From Lewinellaceae bacterium (GTDB lineage Bacteria; Bacteroidota; Bacteroidia; Chitinophagales; Saprospiraceae): a stretch of 64,000 nucleotides of DNA. A program made the position numbers and the translations under genes. Positions 56,881-64,000 of this stretch are shown piece by piece; the first letter of the stretch is position 1, and each line of letters opens with the position of its first letter. The stretch lies in the NCBI GenBank assembly GCA_020636225.1, contig JACJYI010000006.1, positions 330,501-394,500 on the forward strand, written 5' to 3'. The notes under the pieces are model-generated. The model did no database searches and was not told the origin of the DNA. It saw only the letters and a program-made list of their open reading frames with translations.

Positions 56881-59249
56881 CCAGAACCGCGACGATCCTG
56901 CTGATCCTGGCAGCCGGTCTCCTGCCGGCCGTGCTGTTCGGACAAACCGATCTGGATCGCTGGGAGCAGGCCCTCCAGCAGGCCAGCGACCGGGGCGACC
57001 TCCGGGCCCGGGACTCGGCCCGGCTGGGCCTGTCGGGGATTCACCTTCGCCGTGGCGAGATACCCAATGCCCTGCGCTACGCCCTGGAAGGCAGGCAATC
57101 CCTGCAGAACAAAACCAACACGCGATTGGCCAAGGCATTCGATCTGCAGATCGGGAAGATCTATCTCCAGGCCAACCTTCCTTCCGCGGCCATCCCCTAC
57201 CTTCTCCAGGGCCTGGCTGAAGGACAGTCGGGATGGAGCGAGGTGCAGGCCGCCGGGATCGCCCTGGACCTGGGAGGGGCGTTCCTGGCCAGTTTCCAGC
57301 CTGATTCTGCCCTGGTCTGGTTGGACCGGGCCTTGCCCGGATTGTCCGGCGACCGGCTGGACCAGGCCCTGCAGTGGAAGACCGAAGCCCTGGAACGAAC
57401 CGGCCGGCGCCAGGAAGCGATCACCCTCACCGAGGACCGGCTGCGCGTCGCCAGGGAATCCGGCTCGTCGGAACGCGTGGCCATCTTCACCAATAATCTG
57501 GGCTATCTCCTGCATCGCGACCGGCAGTACAGCCAGGCCGCCCGCCAGTTCGAAGCCGCCCTGGAACCCTATGCCCGTCTCGATCGCGATCCGGTCCGGA
57601 TCGCCCTGATGACCCACCTGGGCATTGCCCGCTTCAACCTGGGCCAGACCCGCTCCTCCCTGGATATCCTGTTGAAGGCTGAACAACTGGCTTCCGATCG
57701 CGACCGACCCGCCCTGCGCAACCTGATCGCCGCGGTCTACCAGAAGGCAGGAGACCAGTACAATGCCTTGCGCTATGCCGGCGAGGCGGCTGCCGTGGCC
57801 CGCGACGTCCGGGATGCCCGGGCGGAAGGAGAGGCCTACCTGACCACAGCCGGTATCTACACCGAACTCGCCGAATACGAGACAGCGCTCGGCTTCTATC
57901 AGCGGCACCTGTCCATCCGGGATTCCCTTCGCCTGGAGGACCGGTTGCAGGAACAGCAATTGAAGGAACAGGAACTCTCCCTGGAGCGCAGTGAAAAGGA
58001 GATCCGCCTGCTACTCGCTGCCCAGGAACTGCGGGATCTGACCATCCAGCAGTTGGGCCTGGAGAAGGACAAGCTGCAACTGGAATCGGACAAGATGACC
58101 CTGGAGGCCGCCCGCAAGGAAGACGAGTTGGCCCTCCTGCGCCAGCAACAGGAGATCCAGGCCGGGCGACTGGCCAACCAGGCCCTCGAAGCGGCCCGGG
58201 CCCAGCAGGAACTGGTCCTTGCCAAGCAACGCCTGGAAGCGGAGCGAAAGGATCGAGAGATCAACGATCTCAACCAGCGGGAAGCCTTGCAAAAACTGGA
58301 GATCGCCGCCCAGAACGCCCGGGAGAAGGACAACCTCCAACAGATCTCCCTGCTCAACCAGGAAAAGCAGATCCAGGAGCTGACCATCCAGCAGCAGGCT
58401 GCCTTCCGTCGGTCGGCCCTGGGAGCCGGTGCCCTCCTCCTGGTCATTCTGGGGCTGATCGCCGGCGGGTATTGGCTCACGCGACGAAAGAACCGCCTCC
58501 TGGCCGCCCAGAACCTGCAGATCCGTCAGCAGAACGAGGTGATCGAGGCCAACCGGGCCCTGATCGCCGCGGAAAAGGCCCGGTCGGATGAATTGCTGCT
58601 CAACATCCTGCCGGAAGAGACAGCTGAAGAACTGAAAGCGACAGGAAAGGCTACTCCGCGAAAGTATGATCTGGCGACGGTCATGTTCACGGACTTCAGC
58701 AAGTTCACCGCGCTGACCGAACACCTGGACCCCGACCTGCTCATCGATGACCTGAACACCTATTTTGCCGCCTTTGATGATATCGTGAGCCGGCATGGTT
58801 TGGAAAAGATCAAGACCATCGGCGATGCCTACATGTGCGCGGGTGGCCTGGGGCAGGCCCACGGGGATCATGTCCGGTCCACCATCCGGGCAGCCCTGGA
58901 GATGCAGGCCTTCTGCCGGGAGCAGGCCATCATCCAGGAACAGAAAGGGGCGCCGGTGTTCCTGATGCGGGTTGGCATCCATTGCGGGCCCGTGGTCGCC
59001 GGGGTGGTCGGCAGCAAGAAGTTTGCCTATGATATCTGGGGCGATACGGTCAATACCGCGTCCCGGCTGGAAAGCGAGAGCGAGCCGGGGCGGATCAATA
59101 TCTCCCGGGCCGTATTCGACCTGGTTCAGGACGCATTCTCCTGCCAGTACCGCGGTCGCCTGCCGGTGAAGAACCGGGGGGAGATCGAGATGTATTTTGT
59201 GGATGGATCGGATCAACCCGATGGATCATCGACCTTCACACCTTCTTAA
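56877..59249 (+). CDS. TPR and coiled-coil class III adenylate cyclase, 790 aa
   Basis: ATG 56877 overlaps the receptor's stop codon (ATGA). The signal peptide MTRTATILLILAAGLLPAVL directs residues about 25-345, made of TPR-like helical repeats, to the periplasm. A long coiled coil (about 345-515, rich in Gln, Glu, Leu) leads to one membrane helix (about 518-535, GALLLVILGLIAGG) and a cytoplasmic class III cyclase domain (about 595-785). Metal-binding Asp606 (FTDFSKFT) and Asp650 are present. The adenine-selecting Lys646 (KTIGD) and Asp719 (YDIWGD) point to ATP rather than GTP, and Asn726 and Arg730 (NTASRLE) complete the site. Probably makes cAMP in response to a periplasmic signal, perhaps tied to the receptor. 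Confidence 0.92.
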   Translation: MTRTATILLILAAGLLPAVLFGQTDLDRWEQALQQASDRGDLRARDSARLGLSGIHLRRGEIPNALRYALEGRQSLQNKTNTRLAKAFDLQIGKIYLQANLPSAAIPYLLQGLAEGQSGWSEVQAAGIALDLGGAFLASFQPDSALVWLDRALPGLSGDRLDQALQWKTEALERTGRRQEAITLTEDRLRVARESGSSERVAIFTNNLGYLLHRDRQYSQAARQFEAALEPYARLDRDPVRIALMTHLGIARFNLGQTRSSLDILLKAEQLASDRDRPALRNLIAAVYQKAGDQYNALRYAGEAAAVARDVRDARAEGEAYLTTAGIYTELAEYETALGFYQRHLSIRDSLRLEDRLQEQQLKEQELSLERSEKEIRLLLAAQELRDLTIQQLGLEKDKLQLESDKMTLEAARKEDELALLRQQQEIQAGRLANQALEAARAQQELVLAKQRLEAERKDREINDLNQREALQKLEIAAQNAREKDNLQQISLLNQEKQIQELTIQQQAAFRRSALGAGALLLVILGLIAGGYWLTRRKNRLLAAQNLQIRQQNEVIEANRALIAAEKARSDELLLNILPEETAEELKATGKATPRKYDLATVMFTDFSKFTALTEHLDPDLLIDDLNTYFAAFDDIVSRHGLEKIKTIGDAYMCAGGLGQAHGDHVRSTIRAALEMQAFCREQAIIQEQKGAPVFLMRVGIHCGPVVAGVVGSKKFAYDIWGDTVNTASRLESESEPGRINISRAVFDLVQDAFSCQYRGRLPVKNRGEIEMYFVDGSDQPDGSSTFTPS

Positions 59250-59332
59250 CGCTCGTTAAAGAATGGACAAACCAGGGATGCCCTGTGGTTTATTCCCCGG
59301 CTTCCGTTCATTTTTGGGAAAATCTTTCACTG

Positions 59333-60079
59333 ATGAAGTATCTGTACCCGTTCCTCTTTTTCTGCCTGGCCGGCATGCCATCCCTTATGGCCCAGCGCGA
59401 GATCGGCACCCTAGGCCTCAATTTCCAGGTCGGCCTCCCTCAGGGCGCATTCAAGGAGGCGTATGACGAGGTCGGATTCGGCGGCAGCATGGACCTCTAC
59501 TTCCGCCTCGATCCCGATCTGCCATTGTATGCCGGATTCAATCTGTCCGTGATGGGATTTGAGCGACTTCGCCGGGATTTTGATGTCCTCCTGCCCGGTG
59601 GATTCTCCGGCGAATACCGGCTTCGCGCTTCCTCCAACCTGTTTTCCGGCTATGCGGGCCTGCGCATCATGCCCGGCACCGGATGGCTCCAGCCCTATGC
59701 CGAGGGGTTGATCGGGTTCAAGAACTTCTATATCTCCAAACGCCTGGAACAATATGACACATTCGACTATGAATGGCAGGAGCAGGACCGTGACACTGAC
59801 GGCGACTGGGCCTTGGGCTATGGCGGTTCAGCGGGCCTGATGGTCTTCTTTGGCGATTCGAATATCGCCCTGGATATCAAGTGCAGCTACCTGGCCGGCG
59901 GGAAGGTGACCTTCTTCCAGCTGAAGGAGGATATCGACGAGGTCGCCTTCGAGGAGGACCCCTTCACCGCGTTCGATCCCCTGGAGGCGACCACCAATAT
60001 GCTCATTCCCCAGATCGGGGTGGTGTTCCGCATGTCCACTCCGCCTCCCGCGGAGGATCTCCCGGTGATCATTGATTGA
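59333..60079 (+). CDS. Outer-membrane beta-barrel protein, 248 aa
   Basis: ATG 59333 gives the signal peptide MKYLYPFLFFCLAGMPSLMA; the longer frame from 59285 is not signal-like at its start. The mature part alternates amphipathic strands (GTLGLNFQVGLPQG, GGSMDLYFRL, LYAGFNLSVMGF, GYAGLRIMPG, PYAEGLIGFKNFYIS, GYGGSAGLMVFFG, LIPQIGVVFRM), as in eight- to ten-stranded barrels of the outer-membrane beta-barrel superfamily. An acidic loop (EQDRDTDGDW) could be exposed. It follows the cyclase gene by 83 nt on the same strand. Function unknown. Confidence 0.82.
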   Translation: MKYLYPFLFFCLAGMPSLMAQREIGTLGLNFQVGLPQGAFKEAYDEVGFGGSMDLYFRLDPDLPLYAGFNLSVMGFERLRRDFDVLLPGGFSGEYRLRASSNLFSGYAGLRIMPGTGWLQPYAEGLIGFKNFYISKRLEQYDTFDYEWQEQDRDTDGDWALGYGGSAGLMVFFGDSNIALDIKCSYLAGGKVTFFQLKEDIDEVAFEEDPFTAFDPLEATTNMLIPQIGVVFRMSTPPPAEDLPVIID

Positions 60080-60128
60080 ACAGGCGGAGCCACAGGGCCT
60101 TCTGTGGGGTGGCAGTAAGGCTGGAGCG

Positions 60129-60152
60129 GGATGATGACCCAGATCATCATCC
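60129..60152. other. Hairpin between barrel and T9SS genes
   Basis: A perfect 9-bp stem GGATGATGA/TCATCATCC with loop CCCAGA, 50 nt past the barrel gene. There is no T-run, so a terminator role is uncertain. Confidence 0.4.
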
Positions 60153-60192
60153 AGTTTCCTGATTTTGACTACTTTACACAAAATCGGGCCCT

Positions 60193-61653
60193 ATGCGACA
60201 CATTCTGCTTTCCCTCCTACTGATCGGTATCTGGCAGACCGGATTCAGCCAGATCGACATTCAGGTTACCACCCTGGATTCATTTGCCACGACCGCAACG
60301 GGTCAAAACGGGGTCTATGCCCTTGATGCTGCAGCCTCCGGCGGCATGATCCACCTCAGTTACTACTACAGTGACAGTACATCCCGGACCTGGCTGTTGT
60401 ACAGCACCCGCAGCCAAACATCCCTGTCCACAGATACCATCACTGAGATCCAGGGATACACCAAGTCCTTATCGGGTACCGCCATCCAGATCGATTCCAT
60501 GGGGAACCCCTGGGTCTACGCCGGATTCAATTCGAACAATACCCGGTACATCAAGGCCTATCATCGGGTCAATGATACCTGGGTGGAATCCTTCAGTCTC
60601 AACCAGCTGGGAACTCCACACCAATGGGTAGCGGCTGCCCCGAATGCGCGGGAGATCGGTTTTGTATACCCGGGTATCCGGATCCCACCGACCAATCAAT
60701 ACCCCATTCATTATGCCCGGTTCAACGGCACCTCCTGGGAGCAATCGATCATTTCAGATGTCGACAAGTCGGAAAAGACCAGACCCAGCGTTGTATCCAC
60801 CGACAGCAGCCTCTATGTCGCCTTCGCCGAGAGCCGATGCCCGGACACCCTGATCACCCGGGTATATGCCAGGACGGACAGTGGTTGGATCCAGAGTTTT
60901 GAAGAGGTGTGGACCGGTGAATACGATTGTTCGGGTTTGGAAGAGCGATCGACGAAGCTGGGAGCGGACCAGGAGGGAGTCTACCTGCTCCAGGACATAC
61001 ACCTGGATGAGTCGTTTCCCCAATTATTCCGGTTTGATGGTGCCACCTGGAAACAGGGTGATGTCTTTTTTGACGAAGATTGGGTGCATCCATTCTTCAT
61101 GAGTTCGACCGTTCAGGTCGATGACCAGCAAACCCTGTATTGGATCAACCAGGAAAAATCGGACCAACCGGGACTGTGCCTGGTTCGAACGGATGGTGAG
61201 TGTGGGTATGTGGCCCTTCCTCATGACCAATATGCTATTGCCCTCCAGGATATGGTCATCCTTGACGGGTACGCCTACGTCTACTACTACGAGGGCAACT
61301 ACAACTGGCCCTGGGGCAAACCGGTCACCTTCAAGGAAGCGCGGATCAGTATCGACCAGATCGTGCCGATCCAGCCCTCGCCTTCTCAACCGGCGGTGAG
61401 CCTCCTGCAGCATGCACCGAATCCGTTTTCCGGGGAGTCGACCATCACCTGTACCATTGCACGGAGCTGTGACGCCAGCCTGGCCATCCATGATCTGCTT
61501 GGCCGGCCGGTCGCCAACCTGTTCGATGGCCGGTTGGAACCCGGGCAATACGCCTGGGAAGTGAACGGACAGCATCTCACGGAAGGGATGTACATCTGCA
61601 TACTCCGCACTCCGGACCAGCAGATGACCACCACCATGTTGGTCGTCCATTGA
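60193..61653 (+). CDS. T9SS type A secreted protein, 486 aa
   Basis: Signal peptide MRHILLSLLLIGIWQTGFSQ. Residues about 25-390 carry propeller-like repeats of a sialidase-like or surveyed-event type (GGMIHLSYYYSDSTSRTWLL, DSMGNPWVYAGFNSNNTRY, STDSSLYVAFAESRCPD, GVYLLQDIHLDESFPQLFR). A type A sorting domain ends the protein (LLQHAPNPFSGESTITC, IHDLLGRPVANLFDG, GMYICILRTPDQQ). Secreted or surface-attached; ligand or substrate unknown. It lies in the rightward run between the barrel and the glycoside hydrolase but could have its own promoter (TACTTTAC about 15 nt before the start). Confidence 0.87.
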   Translation: MRHILLSLLLIGIWQTGFSQIDIQVTTLDSFATTATGQNGVYALDAAASGGMIHLSYYYSDSTSRTWLLYSTRSQTSLSTDTITEIQGYTKSLSGTAIQIDSMGNPWVYAGFNSNNTRYIKAYHRVNDTWVESFSLNQLGTPHQWVAAAPNAREIGFVYPGIRIPPTNQYPIHYARFNGTSWEQSIISDVDKSEKTRPSVVSTDSSLYVAFAESRCPDTLITRVYARTDSGWIQSFEEVWTGEYDCSGLEERSTKLGADQEGVYLLQDIHLDESFPQLFRFDGATWKQGDVFFDEDWVHPFFMSSTVQVDDQQTLYWINQEKSDQPGLCLVRTDGECGYVALPHDQYAIALQDMVILDGYAYVYYYEGNYNWPWGKPVTFKEARISIDQIVPIQPSPSQPAVSLLQHAPNPFSGESTITCTIARSCDASLAIHDLLGRPVANLFDGRLEPGQYAWEVNGQHLTEGMYICILRTPDQQMTTTMLVVH

Positions 61654-61691
61654 TCTGATCGTCCGCAAAGGAGCAGATGGGGTCGTTCACC

Positions 61692-61699
61692 TATCTTCG
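61692..61699 (+). promoter_or_regulatory. Promoter-like box 4 nt before the glycoside hydrolase start
   Basis: TATCTTCG followed by GAGG and ATG 61704. It overlaps the longer frame from 61677. The GGAGG could alternatively be read as a Shine-Dalgarno sequence, but it is too close to the ATG. Confidence 0.4.
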
Positions 61700-61703
61700 G
61701 AGG

Positions 61704-63683
61704 ATGAAACACGGGATCTTCTTCCTCCTCCTTAGCCTGCAAGGCATTCTCCTGGCACAACCCGCCTCGCGCTGGGCGATCACCCCGGACGGACAGGCCA
61801 TTTCCTGGGCGGTCACGCCGGAAAGTACACACATGGATCATGTGGAAATGAGTGGTCTGCAGATCTCCGCCATCGTGCATTATGGGGTCGGAGAGGGACG
61901 CCATCGCCAGCGGGTGCAGCTGGTCTTCCCCTTGTTGCGGACCATGCCCAATGACACCCACGCCAGTCTGATCCACGAATTTGACCAGGCAGACTGGCCA
62001 ATCCTGCAGATCAACGGCCGCCCCATGACCCGGGAGGTGGCCTCCTGGACCTTCTCCGGCATCCTGTCGGCCGACCTGGTGCCCCGGGAAGGGGTGAGCG
62101 TCAGGGAGGAGTCCTGGCCCTCCACGTCCCATGCTGCCTTTTTTGATCAGGTCATGGTGGAAAACGGGTCTGACCAGGCGGTCCGGGTGACCATACCCGC
62201 CCTGGCCCTCCGCGACACGACTTCGGCGGAGCAGGGTCTCCAGGGGGCATATGTGATCGAGGTCAGCAGCACGCATTCCGGTGAGGTTGTCCTCGCTCCG
62301 GGTCAACGCCTCACCTATGCCCGGATCTACACGGCCCGGCCCATTCGTGAACCGGCCCGGACCTGCTCACCCGCCTACGAGCGACAGAAACGACAGGAGT
62401 TGATCGACAGGACCCGGCACGATCTGGTCCTGGACACGCCGGATGAAGAGATCGACCAGTTGTTTGCCTTTGCCAAGCTGCGGGCTGTCGAGAGCATTTA
62501 CGATACCCGCGGTGGACTCATGCATGGTCCCGGTGGAGGGCGCTACTATGCCGCCATCTGGGCCAATGACCAGGCCGAATATGCCAATCCCTTCTTTCCG
62601 TTTCTGGGGAATGCGGAGGGCGTCGAATCGGCCATCAACTCGTTCCGTCATTTCGCCCGCTACATGAATGCGGACTTCCGCCCCATTCCCAGTTCCATCA
62701 TTGCGGAAGGAACCGATTTCTGGAATGGAGCCGGTGACCGGGGGGATATGGCCATGATCGCCTATGGTGCCACCCGGTTTGCCCTGGCCTATGGTGATCG
62801 ATCGACTGCGCAGGAACTCTGGCCCCTGATCACCTGGTGCCTGGAGTACTGCCGGCGAAAGGTCAATGCCGACGGGGTCGTCGCCTCGGACTGTGACGAG
62901 CTGGAGAACCGGTTTCCGGCTGGTGATGCCAACCTTCATACGTCCTGCCTCTACTATGATGCCCTGCTCTCCGCAGCCATGCTGGGTGGCGACCTGGACC
63001 AGGAGCCCGCCCTCCTCCAGTCCTATGCAGAGGCCGCCGCAGACATCCGGCAGGCCATCGAAGACCAGTTCGGGGCCAGTGTCCAGGGATACAATACCTA
63101 TCGGTATTACCGGGAGAACCGGGTGCTCCGGGCCTGGATATGTTCGCCCCTGACGGTCGGTATTTTCGATAGGGCTTCTGCTACGATCGATGCCCTGTTC
63201 TCACCGGCCCTGTGGACCGATGACGGCCTGGCCACGGAAGCCGGCAAGCCCACCTTCTGGGACCGGGCGACCCTCTATGCGTTGCGTGGCGTATTGGCTG
63301 CTGGCGAGACGTTCCGGGCCATGCCCTTTCTGTCGCACTATGCCAACCGTCGTCTGCTCGGTGAACATGTTCCCTATCCAGTCGAAGCCTGGCCGGAGGG
63401 TAACCAGCGTCACCTCTCCGCAGAGAGTGCGCTCTTTTGCCGGGTGATCACCGAAGGTCTTTGGGGGATCCGGCCCGAAGGACTGCACGCATTCTCCTGT
63501 ACCCCCAGATTGCCGGAAGGGTGGGAGCGCATGTCCCTCCACAGGGTGCACCTCCAGGGACAGCTCCTGGACCTGAAGGTCGATCGAATGGGCGATCGGA
63601 TCCGCCTGACCGTGACGCGTGACCAGCAGATCCTGGTGGATGAGGTCCTGCCTGCAGGATCGACCTTCCGGATCACCGACTGA
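61704..63683 (+). CDS. (alpha/alpha)6-barrel glycoside hydrolase-like protein, 659 aa
   Basis: ATG 61704 gives the signal peptide MKHGIFFLLLSLQGILLAQ. An N-terminal beta-sandwich (about 25-220) is followed by a six-hairpin helical barrel (about 235-560) with FAFAKLRAVESIYDTRGGL, GRYYAAIWANDQAEY, GAGDRGDMAMIAYGATRFAL and DDGLATEAGKPTFWDRATLYALRG, then a small beta domain. The build recalls GH63, GH78 and amylo-1,6-glucosidase-like enzymes. Candidate acids are the Asp of WANDQAEY and the Glu of DCDELENRF, but they cannot be assigned with certainty. No sorting domain is visible, so a periplasmic location is likely. The preceding gene ends 50 nt upstream. Confidence 0.82.
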   Translation: MKHGIFFLLLSLQGILLAQPASRWAITPDGQAISWAVTPESTHMDHVEMSGLQISAIVHYGVGEGRHRQRVQLVFPLLRTMPNDTHASLIHEFDQADWPILQINGRPMTREVASWTFSGILSADLVPREGVSVREESWPSTSHAAFFDQVMVENGSDQAVRVTIPALALRDTTSAEQGLQGAYVIEVSSTHSGEVVLAPGQRLTYARIYTARPIREPARTCSPAYERQKRQELIDRTRHDLVLDTPDEEIDQLFAFAKLRAVESIYDTRGGLMHGPGGGRYYAAIWANDQAEYANPFFPFLGNAEGVESAINSFRHFARYMNADFRPIPSSIIAEGTDFWNGAGDRGDMAMIAYGATRFALAYGDRSTAQELWPLITWCLEYCRRKVNADGVVASDCDELENRFPAGDANLHTSCLYYDALLSAAMLGGDLDQEPALLQSYAEAAADIRQAIEDQFGASVQGYNTYRYYRENRVLRAWICSPLTVGIFDRASATIDALFSPALWTDDGLATEAGKPTFWDRATLYALRGVLAAGETFRAMPFLSHYANRRLLGEHVPYPVEAWPEGNQRHLSAESALFCRVITEGLWGIRPEGLHAFSCTPRLPEGWERMSLHRVHLQGQLLDLKVDRMGDRIRLTVTRDQQILVDEVLPAGSTFRITD

Positions 63684-63748
63684 CCCCCGGGCAGGATCCG
63701 GATGCATCCATCGGCCGCCTGAACGATGATCCGATAGCCAGGGGACCT

Positions 63749-63801
63749 GAAGGGTACTTAAAGGGTACTTGAAGGGTACTTAAAGGGTACTTAAAGGGTA
63801 T
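63749..63801. repeat. 11-bp tandem repeat, about five units
   Basis: Units of AAGGGTACTTA/G between two convergent genes. Each unit contains one GGGTAC word; the last unit is partial and runs into TATAAAC. Confidence 0.85.
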
Positions 63802-63817
63802 AAACACCGGTTGCCGA

Positions 63818-64000
63818 TCACCCTTCCCCCGGCCTGGCCAGGGCGTAGATCGCTCCCGGCATGCCATGGAAATCCAGTTCGTCCACCTTGATCATGCCCA
63901 CTTTTTCCAGGATGCGGATGGATGCGACATTGTCCAAAACGGCCCGGCCAATGATCCGGTCCAGGCCAAGTGACCACCCGTAGTCGATGCTGGCCAGGGC
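63818..64000 (-). CDS. GNAT-family N-acetyltransferase (3' part; start beyond window)
   Basis: The last 60 codons of a gene entering from the right. The reading GRAVLDNVASIRILEKVGM is the RimJ/RimL-type acetyl-CoA-binding end of a GNAT fold (N-x-A-S-x-R-I-L-E-K-V-G-M), followed by a beta strand and the tail ALARPGEG. It ends at TGA 63818-63820, convergent with the glycoside hydrolase. Such enzymes acetylate amines or protein N-termini; the substrate is not inferable. Confidence 0.85.
   Translation of the reverse strand, partial: ALASIDYGWSLGLDRIIGRAVLDNVASIRILEKVGMIKVDELDFHGMPGAIYALARPGEG

Overview
The window comes from a Gram-negative bacterium of the phylum Bacteroidota, most likely a Saprospiria-type organism (Lewinella or Haliscomenobacter relatives). 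Evidence: many secreted proteins end in type IX secretion system (T9SS) sorting domains of type A or type B, there is a TonB-dependent receptor, start sites lack Shine-Dalgarno sequences, and TAnnTTTG-like promoter boxes sit upstream of genes. Core genes are GC-rich, while several accessory stretches are clearly AT-richer. No rRNA, tRNA, CRISPR array or recognisable transposase gene was found.

Layout. 1-3682: a giant HYR/PKD-repeat secreted protein on the minus strand, running off the left edge. 3.9-13.9 kb: an accessory block bracketed by composite minisatellites. It holds two near-duplicate T9SS propeller proteins, a truncated copy of a large T9SS protein, and the full-length large protein (8666-12416), whose signal peptide is encoded by a (CT)17 tract that currently puts the gene out of frame. 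14-28.2 kb: mostly ordinary genes, namely gltX, a polysaccharide deacetylase, a small lipoprotein, a serpin, an M49-like metallopeptidase, a PiT phosphate transporter, a BNR-repeat exoprotein, a sulfatase and a DUF1772 membrane protein. 28.7-30.9 kb: a B12-type radical SAM protein. 31-42.8 kb: a second accessory block between two direct copies of a ~530-bp repeat, with an NTR-like protein, a DinB-like protein, a beta-helix T9SS protein and two tandem giant proteins, each with 14 GCDS repeats and almost identical 3' thirds.

42.9-54.4 kb: an NAD-dependent formate dehydrogenase whose two subunit genes (52802-54442 and 42908-45724) keep order and strand but are separated by about 7 kb of AT-richer T9SS genes, repeats and a GxxExxY nuclease-fold gene flanked by 95-bp direct repeats. 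54.6-63.7 kb: a rightward run with a TonB-dependent receptor overlapping by 4 nt a TPR/coiled-coil adenylate cyclase, an outer-membrane barrel, a T9SS protein and an (alpha/alpha)6 glycoside hydrolase. The 3' end of a GNAT acetyltransferase gene lies at the right edge.

The most notable signals are the phase-variation tract in the signal peptide, the mosaic duplicated surface-protein genes, the repeat-bracketed T9SS islands, the GxxExxY cassette inside a split formate dehydrogenase locus, and several genes with a promoter-like box only 4-7 nt before the ATG, which suggests leaderless mRNAs. All similarity statements come from reading the sequence by eye; no database search was run.
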